Positions 38,116 through 47,711 of a DNA stretch of 64,000 nucleotides are shown one piece after another. A program made the position numbers and the translations under genes. Position 1 is the first letter of the stretch. The number at the start of each line of letters is the position of its first letter. The notes under the pieces are model-generated. The model saw nothing but the letters and a program-made list of their open reading frames with translations, was not told where the DNA came from and made no database searches. Origin of the DNA: Iodidimonas nitroreducens (GTDB taxonomy: Bacteria; Pseudomonadota; Alphaproteobacteria; Sphingomonadales; Rhodothalassiaceae). The stretch lies in the NCBI RefSeq assembly GCF_008579165.1, contig NZ_BKCN01000014.1; one strand, 5' to 3'.

Positions 38116-40454
38116 TCATTGATCGCGGCATTGGGTGATGGGGCTGTTGGTGATCGTTGTTTTGGGATTGATCCGCCCCCGGATCAGGGAGCCGAAGGCG
38201 CAATCGATCTTGCTGTTTTCGATGCTGATCTGATGATCGCCAAATTGAACCCGTTGTTCATAGGCAAAGCCGATCACATCCTTATTGCCATCGCGGGGTT
38301 CGGCGATCAATTCGCTGTCGGAAATTCTGATCTCTCCGCCATTGAAGGCATCGATGGCCCGGCTGCCTTCGCCGCCCCGCTCATCGAGAACGGAATTTTT
38401 GATGATCAGGCGTTCGGCTCCTGATTTGATCAGATGGCCTGATGCCGGGCTTTTAGAAAGCGGCTGTTCAGGATGGTGATGGTGCCGCCTTTTGCGGCAA
38501 AATAAATGCCATGGGCGCGCCCGCATTTAATCCGGCAATCGCCGCCCAGATTTTGAAACAGGCTGTTTTTAACGGTCAGACTTTGGGCCTTGGGATCGGT
38601 GAGAATACCCGATTGGGCATTTTCGAAGGTAACGTCATCAACGCTCAGATGCGCTGTTTGCTGGCGGATGCAGGCGCCATTGCCATCATTAACCGCAATA
38701 TTGCGGCAGGTGAGATGGCTGATTTCGGCATCTGCATTCAAGATCAGGGCGGCTTTTGATCGGCAGGGCGTATCTTGCAGGATCGAGCCATTGCCATCGA
38801 GGGTCAGGGGTTTATTGATGATGGCGCATTGGGCATAGATGCCTTTGGGCAAGGTGACGCTGCCGCCTTCGGCCAGCATGGCTTGCAGATTTCCACATTC
38901 CTTTCCGGCGATGTAATCGGAACAGCGAAAACCTTCCGGCAGATCGTGGCTGAATGTATTGCCATCATCGGGGATACGGGCCAGCCAGATTTCATCTTCA
39001 TTGCTGATGCCGATCAGCACATCAAGGGCGGGCACGGGAAAAAATTTGTTAAACAGGCTTTTTAAATGTCGGGGGCCAGAGCCGTCTCCATAGGTTTTCC
39101 AGTTTTTGAGATCAGCGCTTTGATAAAGATTCTCCCCGCCTGCCCATAAAATGAAGCGGCCCTTTACATAACGCAGAGCATCATCATCTTCGACGGTGGC
39201 TGGCAATGTGCCCATGTGGATGGCATCGCCAATCGCGTCTTTGGTAACCGGGATGGCATGAATCTCGTCCTGATTAACCAGAACAATCGAATTTCCCACA
39301 AGAATGGCAATGCCATGCTTGCCAAAATTATGTTTCAAGCGGGTGCTTTTTCTGGTGATTGCATCGGTTTTCAGATCGATCTCGAATAATGCGGGGTCTC
39401 GATGGATGGAAAACAAAAAAGCGCGGCCATCGATGGGGCTGGCGGCTGAAACATTGAGGCTCAAATCCTTCACCGGCCGACGGGCGATCCATTCCCGGCG
39501 TTCAATATCGAAAATGGCATGCACATAGGCATCTGATGCGGTGCCATAATCATCACAGCCCCAGGCCGATATCCAAAGGTGAAACAGGCCATCGAGCAAA
39601 AGGGGCGAGCCCCATGTGTGCCCGGCGGCCGGGGCCTTGCCTTCTTTGGGAAAGAAGCATTTTTTGTCCAAGGGTATATCGAAGGCGGCCTTTAAAAAGG
39701 CGCCGCCATCATCAAGGGGATCGGGATCATAAAGGCGTTCCCACAAAAGATTTTGCAGATCAAGGGCGTAAACGGAATTTTGATAGCTTGCGGCATGCCC
39801 GCCACCGAAAAAATAGAGCCTGCGGCCATCGAAAACCCCGCCATTGAAGGCCCGGATGGCATCGCTGGCCCGCCGATAAAAAGGCTCACCGGGAACCGCA
39901 TCGGGAAAGGCTACGGATTTAAAGCTGTTGCGGGGTTGAAGCCTGCACCAGAGCTGTTCGTCAAACCGGCAGGTTTCTTCGATATAGCGGCCCAATGCGG
40001 GCAGATCACGGGCGGGCACGGCAGGTTTTTCTCCGCCGGTGAAATCAGGTTTCAGGGAATGCGGCGCCTCGGCGGGGGGTGTTTGGAGCCTATCGGATGA
40101 GGCTGCGGGCTCGGGTTCGGGAGCCGGTGTCGAGGGCGTTACCACCTCTGCCTCTGCCTCTGCCACAGCCTCTGCCAAATCCCGTGGGGGGAGGGCATCA
40201 TCAAAAGCCTTCAGCCGATCATCGAGGGCGCGGATGCTGGCGGCCCAGCTTGCCTTATCGGTGGTTTTGGCGCTTTGCCACTGGCTACAAAGCTGCGCCA
40301 TCCGGGTTTGTTGAACCGATGCACCCGCTTGGCATAGCCGTGCAATGGGGGCCTGATCGGCATCAGCCTGTTCCGCTCCGGCTGCGGGGTACGCGATAAA
40401 AAAGATGGCCATCAACAGGGCCATTCGAGCGGCTTTTGTGGCGCAATCAGTCAT
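38116..40454 (-). CDS. Secreted kelch/propeller plus beta-helix protein (frameshifted)
   Basis: Protein of about 779 residues if repaired. A signal peptide (MALLMAIFFIAYPAAGA) is followed by a Glu/Ala/Pro-rich linker (about 95-135). A kelch-like beta-propeller region (FNGGVFDGRRLYFFGGGHA, VYALDLQNLLWERLYD) reaches about residue 500. The rest, with repeated LTLDGNGSIL, LTCRNIAVNDGNG, LSVDDVTFENAQSG and LTVKNSLFQNLGG coils, reads as a right-handed parallel beta-helix. The frame breaks near 38446, where one lost base (ARASGHLIKSG restored) joins the last coils to QCRDQ. ATG 40454 overlaps the manC stop. Possible polysaccharide-degrading or binding enzyme; activity unknown. Confidence 0.66.
40144..40175. 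repeat. Imperfect GCCTCT hexanucleotide repeat
   Basis: Several GCCTCT units, with one interruption, encode alternating Ala-Glu in the linker of the propeller/beta-helix protein on the minus strand. A low-complexity linker rather than a mobile element. Confidence 0.7.
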
Positions 40455-41874
40455 AATCAAGCCCGGCCATAGGTGTCATCAAGGCGGATGATATCATCTT
40501 CCCCAGATAACTTCCCGATTGCACTTCGATCAGATGAAGGGGGATTTTTCCGGGATTTTCCAATCGGTGCACAGATCCCAGTGGAATATAGCAGGATTCA
40601 TTTTCGCTCAGCAAAAAGCTTTCTTCATCGCGGGTGACAAGGGCGGTGCCCTCCACCACGATCCAGTGTTCGGCGCGGTGATGGTGTTTTTGCAGGGATA
40701 ATTTCTCCCCGGGCTTGACGATGATCCGCTTGCTTTGAAAGCGATCCCCCCGATCCGTGGTTTCATAAGAACCCCATGGCCGATAAACGCGCGGATGCAT
40801 CAGATGTTCTTCGCGCTTTTGGGCTTTGAGTTGGTCAACCACTCTGCCCACTTCCTCGGCCCGATTTTTATGGGCGATCAGCACGGTATCCTTGGTGGTG
40901 ACGATGATCAGATCCTCGATCCCCAAAGCGGCGATAAAGGCACCATCAGCCCGCAGCAGGCAATTGCGGCTGTCGAGGGCGATGATATCCCCCTCCAGCA
41001 CATTGCCATCCTGATTTTTGGGCAGATGATCCCACAGGGCCCGGAATGATCCCAGATCGCTCCAGCCCATATCCACCGGAACGACGGCAACATTGGCTGC
41101 CTTTTCCATCAAAACCCGATCGATCGAACCTTCGGGCCCGCTCATGAAAGCATGGCTGTCGGGGCGCTCGAACGCCAGATCCCTGCGGCTGCCCGCCAGT
41201 GCCGCCCTGCAGGCTTTGAGCATATCCGGGGCATGGCGTTCATAAGCCTTGATCAGATGATCGCAGCGAAACAGAAAAATCCCGCTGTTCCAATACACAT
41301 TGCCCTGATCCAGATAGCCCTGAGCGGTTTGAGCATCGGGCTTTTCATGGAAATGGGCAACCGCGAAAGCGCCGGGCATCTGATCCAGTGCCGGGCCGCT
41401 TTCGATATAGCCATAGCCGGTTTCCGGGTGATCGGCCTTGATCCCGAAGGTGACCAGCTTTCCGCCTGAAGCGGCAGCTGTGGCCCGCTCTAAAGCCGCC
41501 ATGAAATCGGGCAGGGCGGTGATCACATGATCCGATGGGGCCAGCAGCATCAGCGCCTGATCGTCTTCCTGTTCCAGCCGCAGGGCCGCCATGATCGCAG
41601 CCGGAGCCGTGCCTTTGCCGCCCGGTTCTAAAATGATGGCCAGCGGATCAATGCCCATTTCGGCCAGTTTTTCGGCAACGATGAAACGATGATCATCATT
41701 GGCAATGATCAGCGGCGGGGCAAAGCGCGCGGGATCGCCAAAGCGCGCCAACGTGTCCTGGATCATCGCCTGATCGGAATGAATGGGCAGAAATTGTTTG
41801 GGATAATGGGCTCGTGATAAAGGCCATAGGCGCGTTCCCGAGCCGCCAGACAAGACCACCGGCCAGATTTTCAT
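40447..41874 (-). CDS. manC: Mannose-1-phosphate guanylyltransferase/mannose-6-phosphate isomerase
   Basis: A 475-residue bifunctional enzyme making GDP-mannose. The N-terminal pyrophosphorylase has GGSGTRLWPLSRAHYPKQF (residues 9-27). The C-terminal type II phosphomannose isomerase cupin has YRPWGSYETTDRGDRFQ, KPGEKLSLQKHHHRAEHW and VHRLENPGKIPLHLIEVQSG. Length is usual for the family. ATG 41874 gives the standard MKIWPVVLSGG start; the longer frame to 41916 runs into the upstream glycosyltransferase. It points to mannose or a mannose-derived sugar (such as fucose or rhamnose) in the polymer. The stop overlaps the propeller gene's ATG. Confidence 0.93.
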   Translation of the reverse strand: MKIWPVVLSGGSGTRLWPLSRAHYPKQFLPIHSDQAMIQDTLARFGDPARFAPPLIIANDDHRFIVAEKLAEMGIDPLAIILEPGGKGTAPAAIMAALRLEQEDDQALMLLAPSDHVITALPDFMAALERATAAASGGKLVTFGIKADHPETGYGYIESGPALDQMPGAFAVAHFHEKPDAQTAQGYLDQGNVYWNSGIFLFRCDHLIKAYERHAPDMLKACRAALAGSRRDLAFERPDSHAFMSGPEGSIDRVLMEKAANVAVVPVDMGWSDLGSFRALWDHLPKNQDGNVLEGDIIALDSRNCLLRADGAFIAALGIEDLIIVTTKDTVLIAHKNRAEEVGRVVDQLKAQKREEHLMHPRVYRPWGSYETTDRGDRFQSKRIIVKPGEKLSLQKHHHRAEHWIVVEGTALVTRDEESFLLSENESCYIPLGSVHRLENPGKIPLHLIEVQSGSYLGKMISSALMTPMAGLDYD

Positions 41875-41884
41875 GCTATCCTCC

Positions 41885-43089
41885 TCATGATGCCCATCCC
41901 AAAATATCTGTTTCATACTGCTTTAGATTGGCATCCCAGCCATAATGATCGATGACGAAAGCACGGGCCTTTGGTGCGCGCAGATTTTGGCTTTCCAATA
42001 TCACACGCGATTGCGTGATCATCTCATCGCGATTGCGGGCAATATGAACAGGCGCATCGGGGCAATCCCTGATCCCGGCCATGGCATCGGGGGTGGCGAG
42101 AATGGTTTTTTCCATGGCCATGGCTTCCAAAGCCTTGTTTTGGATTCCCCGGGCAATGGTCAGCGGCAGGCAGGCGGCCAGGGCATGCTGCACATAGGGT
42201 CTGATATCGGGCACCCCGCCGGTGACCAGTACATTCGGCTGTTCCCCCAGCTTCAATACCGCATCACTGGGCGCCATGCCCACAATGGCAAAAAGCAGAT
42301 CGGGATATGTATCGCGCAAATGGGGCAGCACCTCATTCACATACCATGTCACCGCCATGATATTGGGCCGATAATCCATCGCCCCTACAAAAACCAGAAC
42401 CCGATCTTTGGTTGATAAGGATTGGGATGTTCGATGGCGGGATCGAAATAATCCACATTCACCCCTTGGGTGCGAAAGGTGATTTTCCCGGCGCTTTCCG
42501 GGGCAAGGCTTCTGAAAAGGCTGGCTTCGGCCTCGGAAATGAACACGGTTTTGTCAAAGGCTGCGGCCATCCGCCGCTCATAAGCCAGCAGCTTATCGGC
42601 CTCGCGCCGGTAGATCAGATTGCGGGGCAGGGTGGCATCCCGCGCATAGGATCGGAATTTTTCGGAATCCACATCCTCGGCATTGAATACGGTTCGGACA
42701 GTGGGGGGCACTTTTCCATAAACAAATTGGCCCGTAGAGCCGCTATACATCAAAATGGCATCGGGCTTGATGCTTTTGATTTTTTGCTCCACCCAATGAT
42801 CCATGGCTTTATTTTTGTAATAGGCAATCGATAAGGCTTCGTTTTTCATGAGCCCACGGGCCGCCCCCATCAGACCGGCCTTTTTATCCAGCTTTTGGAT
42901 GCAACTGCTGGCACAGAAATCTTTCAATTTATCCGTATATTGCCAATCATCGGGATGATCGATGAAGGTGCCCAGATGCAACTCATGCCTGCTGGCAAAA
43001 TAGCGCATGATGTTGAAGCTGGAAATTTTATCCCCTTTATTGGGGGGATAAGGAATACGGTGGGTCAGATATAATAATTTCATGGCCAT
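41885..43089 (-). CDS. Sugar transferase, PEP-CTERM/EpsH1-associated (TIGR03087-like; frameshifted)
   Basis: GT-B-like sugar transferase of about 401 residues, typical of exosortase loci: it starts MAMKLLYLTHRIPYPPNKGDK, has FNAEDVDSEKFRSYA in the middle, and the continuation KDRVLVFVGAMDYRPN leads to the C-terminal GIQNKALEAMAMEKTILAT acidic motif. The frame breaks near 42406: the first part ends at 42385 after PYQPK, and one more A on the coding strand (AAAA instead of AAA) restores YQPKDRVLVF. The C-terminal third is otherwise intact. Ten bases upstream of manC on the same strand. Confidence 0.83.
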
Positions 43090-43252
43090 ATTCTAAAGAT
43101 TGCAAAGGATGGTTGAACGAGGCAAACGGGCTGGAAAGCAATAGTTTGGCTGAAGAGCTTGCAGCATTGCGGGAATTTCTCCAAATTCATTATGGAATTT
43201 AACCGTCCCATGGGTTTGGCGCAATGCGTCGATGCTGACAAAGAGGCATTTC

Positions 43253-44247
43253 ATGACAACAAAAGCGCGCGCGCCGCAGCTTTATGTGATCATCGATACG
43301 GAAGAAGAGTTCGATTGGGATGCGCCTTTTGATCGCCGGGCGCGGGCCGTGACATCAATCCCCGCCCAGCAGCGGGCGCAGGATATTTTCGCCCGCTATG
43401 ATCTGGTGCCCAGCTATGTCATCGATCATCCGGTGGCCGATAATCCTGAAGCCGTGGCGGTGCTGAAAGCGTGGCAGGACGAGGGACAGGCGGTGATCGG
43501 CGCGCATTTGCATCCGTGGGTCTCGCCGCCTTTTGACGAGGAGGTGAGCCGCCAAAACAGCTATCCCGGCAATTTACCGAAATCCTTGGAATATGAAAAA
43601 CTGCGCCAACTGACCGCGCTGATCGAACGGGTTTTTCGAAACGCCCGCGCCTTTATAAAGCGGGCCGCTATGGAATTGGCCCCAATACCGCAACGATCCT
43701 CCAGGATTTGGGCTATCAGATCGATGCCAGCATCGTGCCCTATACCGATTTCAGCTTTGATCATGGCCCTGATTTTCGCCATGAAACGCCGCATTTACGG
43801 CCTTTTCTGCCCGCCCGCGATATTCTGGAATTGCCGCTTTCCACGGGCTTTGCCGGGCTTTTGCGGAAGCGCGGCGCGGGCCTGTTTCCAATGATTGATC
43901 GGCCATTGATGCGCTCTGTTCATCTGCCGGGGATTTTTGCCCGTCTGGGCCTTTTGGAACGCATCAGGCTCAGCCCCGAGGGCCAGGGGGCCGATGATCA
44001 TATCCGCCTCACCAAAGCCATGTGGGATGATGGGTTTGATGTTTTTTCTTATACCTATCACAGCCCATCCCTGGTCCCCGGCCATACGCCTTATGTGCGC
44101 AGCCCCGCTGATCTGGATCGGTTTCTCGATCATATGGATCGCTATTTCGATTTTTTCTTCAATGAATTGGGGGGCAGGGCTGCCACCCCCCTGACACTTT
44201 ATCAACAATGGCAGGATCGCGGGAAAATTTGGGCGGCGGACCTTTGA
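43253..44247 (+). CDS. Polysaccharide deacetylase-like protein (frameshifted)
   Basis: Protein of about 331 residues of the NodB-fold deacetylase type. The N terminus LYVIIDTEEEFDWDAPF carries the Asp motif, and IGAHLHPWVSPP the zinc-type His motif. The real continuation after RVFRNA is PRLYKAGRYGIGPN, which is in another frame; one lost C near 43644 (GCCC(C)GCG) explains it. The C-terminal part has YTDFSFDHGPDF, ILELPLSTGFAGL and FSYTYHSPSLVPGHTPYV, typical of the branch seen near glycan loci. Start MTTKARAPQL at ATG 43253; an upstream in-frame start at 43232 is also possible. Confidence 0.75.
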
Positions 44248-44266
44248 ACAGGATCGACAAAACAAA

Positions 44267-44365
44267 ATGATCTATGCCATTTTCACAAAGTTTTATGGGA
44301 TAGCCAGCCTGTGGCGGGCAACCGCCGAGGCCATCATGGGATCGAGCAATGCCAAAGACGGTTGA
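44267..44365 (+). CDS. Possible 32-residue small ORF
   Basis: An ATG after AAAACAAA opens a 32-codon frame (IYAIFTKFYGIASLWRATAEA) that overlaps the methyltransferase start by 17 bases. It could be a coupling peptide or an accidental frame. No family recognised and no independent support. Confidence 0.18.
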   Translation: MIYAIFTKFYGIASLWRATAEAIMGSSNAKDG

Positions 44366-45205
44366 TCAGACCACAAGCGCTCCTGCGGATGAAACTTATG
44401 GGGATGAAAATCTTGGGGATGAAACCGCCAATCGCCCGGAATTTGTCGATTATTATACCCGCGATGATGTGGCTTTGGGGCGTCAGGCGCATTTTTCCCG
44501 CTTGCGCGATTCCCTATTGGCGATCAGGGCGATGGAAGGGGATGCGGATCGTGCCCTTGATGTGGCCGATATTGGCGGGGGCACAGGGGATTGTTCGGTG
44601 GTTTGGGCGGAAAAGGGGCACAAGCCCATCTGTATCGATATCGGGCGCGATCTGATCGAGGCCGGACGGACAAGGGCGAAGGCTTTAGGGCTTGATATCG
44701 GCTATGAAGTGGGCTCGGCGACCGCTTTGCCATTGGCCTCTGGCTCGGTGGATATCGCTTTGCTGCCCGAATTGCTCGAACATGTGGAAGATTGGCAGGC
44801 CTGCCTTGATGAAGCGACGCGAATCGTGCGCCCCGGCGGCTGATTCAGCTTTCCACCAATAACAAGATCAATCCTCGCCAGCAGGAATTCAGATTGCCCT
44901 TCTATAGCTGGTATCCGGGGCCGATAAAGCGCTATTGCGTGCGCCGGACCCTTGATGATCGCCCGGAATGGGCAAATTATGCCACCTTTCCTGCAGTGAA
45001 TTGGTTTACCCCGGGGCAATTGATCAAGGCTTTGCGGCGGCGGGGCTTCGATCAAATCTACAGCCGCGCCGATCTGGCGGCGGCCCGTGGCCTTGGGGGC
45101 TGGAAAGGATCGGTGCTGGCTGTGTTGAAGGCTGCGCCCATTTTATATTGGCCGATCAGAAGCTGTTCGCAATCCACCTTTCTGGTGGCAAAGAAACAGG
45201 CTTGA
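44349..45205 (+). CDS. SAM-dependent methyltransferase (frameshifted)
   Basis: Class I methyltransferase of about 285 residues if repaired. Motif I VADIGGGTGD (about 72-81) binds S-adenosylmethionine, an acidic motif CIDIGRD follows, and LLPELLEHVEDW is a typical motif II/III region. The frame breaks near 44840: the first frame ends ARIVRPGG-stop, while the family continuation LIQLSTNNKINPRQQEFRLPFYSWYPGPIKRY is in another frame. Restoring one base before TGATTCAG fuses them. It may methylate the glycan or a precursor. Follows the deacetylase gene. Confidence 0.72.
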
Positions 45206-45298
45206 CCATGGGCTGGAGCCGCCTGCGGATGCCAAAAATTGAGGAGCCGGGGCTTATGGCGGGGGCGGGGTGTGTGGCGGGCAACAGGTGACAGGCCA

Positions 45299-45670
45299 TC
45301 AATGGCGGGCGGATTTTTCGCTTTCATCCACCAGATCGGCCAGCCGGTTATGGGCTTGATTGGCTAGGGATTCGATTTCGTCCCATTGTTCGGTCAGGGC
45401 GGATATTTCGGCCTGAAATTGTTCCATGCTCAGCCGACGGTTTTTATCGGTGGCCATCACGGCAGCAATGGCGGCGCGCGTGGGGCTGTTCAATCCCACT
45501 TCTTTGAGCAGGGTTTTCTGCCCGGATTGCAGGGCGCCCTCCAGATCTTTCAATCGGGACGCGATGACCATCAGATAAATCAGGCCCAAAAGCAAAAGGC
45601 TGAAAAGAAGAATGAAGCCGCCAGCCATCAAATGAACATGGCTGATGTTGAAACCCAGAATCGTGCTCAT
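45299..45670 (-). CDS. Hypothetical membrane protein with coiled-coil tail
   Basis: A 123-residue protein: one membrane helix near the N terminus (GGFILLFSLLLLGLIYLMVIA) and a charged, probably coiled-coil region after it (LEGALQSGQKTLLKE, FQAEISALTEQWDEIESLA). No family recognised. It lies convergent to the methyltransferase gene, 93 bases away. The ATG at 45670 gives MSTILGFNISHVHLM. Function unknown; envelope- or septum-associated small proteins can look like this, but nothing specific is seen. Confidence 0.5.
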   Translation of the reverse strand: MSTILGFNISHVHLMAGGFILLFSLLLLGLIYLMVIASRLKDLEGALQSGQKTLLKEVGLNSPTRAAIAAVMATDKNRRLSMEQFQAEISALTEQWDEIESLANQAHNRLADLVDESEKSARH

Positions 45671-45937
45671 ATCAGATGCCCTAAAGGCAAGAGAAAACCT
45701 TGTCAGGCAGTTATCTGCAAAAGGGAGCTTATCCGGTTTTGATCGAAATCAAAAGCCAAGAGAAAGGATGGCCGACCATAAAGCGGCGCTAGCGGCCAAG
45801 ATACAGATGGCCGATGCCCCGGCAGAGAGCCGCGCGGAAGACGACCGATCATAGCCTTTGGCATGAAGGGAAGCCTGCTTGATCCCGGATTGCTTATTTG
45901 TCATCGCTATCACACCACCCGTTTTTCAGTTCATGTC

Positions 45938-45988
45938 TCGTTAGAAACTTGGGCTCGTCAGAAACTTGGGTTCATCAGAATTCGAGAT
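45938..45988. repeat. Degenerate 17-bp tandem repeats
   Basis: Three adjacent 17-base units (45938-45954, 45955-45971, 45972-45988). The first two share TCGT(T/C)AGAAACTTGGG with two differences in 17, and the third is more diverged (TCATCAGAATTC...). A weaker fourth copy (CACCAGAAATTC) follows. Noncoding as far as can be seen. Confidence 0.6.
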
Positions 45989-46190
45989 CACCAGAAATTC
46001 ATCAAAACGTATTTTAAAGGCCCCAGTTCCGATGCATTGTTTCTAAATAATGCCAGTCAGGTCGTTAGCTGACAACAACATGATTCTCACAAGTTCGTTT
46101 ATAAACCGTAAAATTTTAGGTGAATTATTTTGATCATGGATTTTTCCGGGGCATTTTTTCTACAGGCCCATGGGAGATATAAAACCCGCA

Positions 46191-46208
46191 GCGTCATAGT
46201 TTTGTAAC
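46191..46208 (+). promoter_or_regulatory. Candidate Pho box upstream of phoU
   Basis: GCGTCATAGTTTTGTAAC resembles two direct 7-base half-sites (GCGTCAT and TTGTAAC against consensus CTGTCAT/CTGTCAC) 4 bases apart, the spacing used by PhoB. The second half is the weaker match. It sits 62 bases before phoU, a sensible place for PhoB control of the phoU-phoB operon. Confidence 0.4.
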
Positions 46209-46269
46209 GCATTCTTCTTAAACAAGAGAGCGATGAGAGCCGATCCCGGAACAGGGCGGAGGTGAGCGG

Positions 46270-47001
46270 ATGCGTGATATTCATACGAATAAGTCCTATG
46301 ATGAAGAGCTTGATCAACTCCGCGCCACCTTGAGCGAAATGGCGGGATTGGCCGAAGCCCAGCTCCATAATGCCGTAACTGCTTTGGTGGCCCGGGATAT
46401 GATTCTGGCGCAAAAATCCATCGCAGATGATGAGCGGATCGACAGGCTGGAGCATCTGGCAGAAGAAAGGGCGATTGAAATCATCGCCCGCCGCGCGCCT
46501 TTGGCTGATGATCTGCGCGAACTGGTGGCGGCCATCAGGCTGTCTGGCGCCTTGGAACGAATTGGTGATTATGCCAAGAATATCGCCAAAAGAACCACGG
46601 TTCTGGTGAATGTTCTGCCCATGCGCCAGATTAGCATCATCCCCGAAATGGCAAAGCAGGCCCAGCGCATGATTTCCGATGTGATGGATGCCTATATCCA
46701 GCGCGATAGTGCCCTGGCCATCGATGTGTGGGCGCGCGACGAGCGAATTGATCTTTTATATGATAGCCTGTTTCGCGAATTGCTGACCTATATGATGGAA
46801 AAGCCAGAATTGATCACGGCATGCACCCATCTTATTTTCATTGCCAAAAATATCGAGCGTGTGGGCGATCAGGCAACGAATATCGCCGAAGTCGCTTATT
46901 ATATGATCGAGGGTCGATCAATGAAAGATAATCGGGTGAAGCGGGATGAAACCGCTTTTGCCGATCCGTCAGACAACACAGAATCGGATAATGGATCATG
47001 A
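46270..47001 (+). CDS. phoU: Phosphate signalling protein PhoU
   Basis: A 243-residue PhoU, which links phosphate uptake to the PhoR/PhoB system. Two repeats of the PhoU helical bundle are visible: metal-binding-type segments AISGAL-like ERIGDYAKNIAKRT (about 97-110) and ERVGDQATNIAEVAYYM (about 196-212), each carrying the E-R-x-G-D motif. ATG 46270 follows a strong ribosome site. Overlaps phoB by four bases (ATGA). No pstSCAB genes are in the window, so phoU is separated from the transporter or the transporter lies elsewhere. Confidence 0.93.
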   Translation: MRDIHTNKSYDEELDQLRATLSEMAGLAEAQLHNAVTALVARDMILAQKSIADDERIDRLEHLAEERAIEIIARRAPLADDLRELVAAIRLSGALERIGDYAKNIAKRTTVLVNVLPMRQISIIPEMAKQAQRMISDVMDAYIQRDSALAIDVWARDERIDLLYDSLFRELLTYMMEKPELITACTHLIFIAKNIERVGDQATNIAEVAYYMIEGRSMKDNRVKRDETAFADPSDNTESDNGS

Positions 47002-47711
47002 AACCGCGTATTCTTCTGGTCGAAGACGATATCAATCTCACCGAATTGGTGCGCTATAATCTGGAACGCGAAGGTTTTGAAATCGCTTTGTCTGCGGATG
47101 GCGAAGAAGGCCTGATGATGGCGATGGAGCAGCCGCCGGACCTGATCCTGCTCGATTGGATGCTGCCTAATCTTTCGGGGATCGAGATTTGCCGCCGATT
47201 GCGCCGCAATGGCGATACCGCCAATATTCCGATCATCATGCTCACTGCCCGCACCGAAGAAGGGGATCGCGTGCGCGGGCTTGAGATCGGTGCCGATGAT
47301 TATATCACCAAGCCTTTCAGCCCGCGTGAACTGATTGCCCGCATCAATGCTGTTTTGCGTCGGGTGCGCCCGGGCTTGTCGGGCAAGATCCTGACTCATG
47401 CAGGCATTTCCCTTGACAGCACCACCCATAAAGTTGTGCGGGATGGCACGCAAATCCATCTTGGCCCCACAGAATTCAGGATGCTGCGGCATTTCCTTGA
47501 AAATCCCGGTCGGGTTTTCTCGCGCGAGCAGCTTCTTGATGCCGTGTGGGGGCATGATGTTTATGTGGAATTGCGCACCGTTGATGTGCATATCCGCCGC
47601 CTGCGCAAAGCCCTCAATATCAATGATAGTGCCGATATCATCCGCACCGTTCGGTCGGCTGGCTATTCTCTTGATCCTGAAAGCAGCATGGCAGGATCGG
47701 CCTCGGCCTGA
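46998..47711 (+). CDS. phoB: Phosphate response regulator PhoB
   Basis: A 237-residue OmpR/PhoB-type regulator. The receiver domain has VEDDINLT at the start, the phosphorylation site Asp in LILLDWMLPNLSG (about residue 53) and the Lys in TKPFSPREL (about 104). The winged-helix DNA-binding domain has GPTEFRMLRHFL, SREQLLDAVWG and VDVHIRRLRKAL. Its start overlaps the phoU stop (ATGA), indicating coupling. The 3' end overlaps the convergent phoR by 49 bases. The kinase gene is therefore not in the same operon. Confidence 0.93.
   Translation: MKPRILLVEDDINLTELVRYNLEREGFEIALSADGEEGLMMAMEQPPDLILLDWMLPNLSGIEICRRLRRNGDTANIPIIMLTARTEEGDRVRGLEIGADDYITKPFSPRELIARINAVLRRVRPGLSGKILTHAGISLDSTTHKVVRDGTQIHLGPTEFRMLRHFLENPGRVFSREQLLDAVWGHDVYVELRTVDVHIRRLRKALNINDSADIIRTVRSAGYSLDPESSMAGSASA

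Larger units (their letters stand above)
45671..46269. other. Intergenic region before phoU
   Basis: About 600 bases without a convincing gene. Short open frames here have no recognisable family sequence. Visible elements are a degenerate 17-bp tandem repeat (from 45938), AT-rich stretches from 46000 to 46240, a candidate Pho box (46191-46208) and the phoU ribosome site GGCGGAGGTGAG just before 46270. No pst transporter genes lie upstream. Confidence 0.5.

Noticed and set aside
40144..40175. GCCTCT repeat as a mobile-element or contingency locus
   Set aside because: It keeps frame (six-base units), lies in a low-complexity Ala-Glu linker and is imperfect, so simple linker expansion explains it.
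45645..45854. A 69-codon plus-strand open frame near the phoU leader
   Set aside because: It overlaps the start region of the hypothetical membrane gene on the opposite strand and shows no family sequence or ribosome site.
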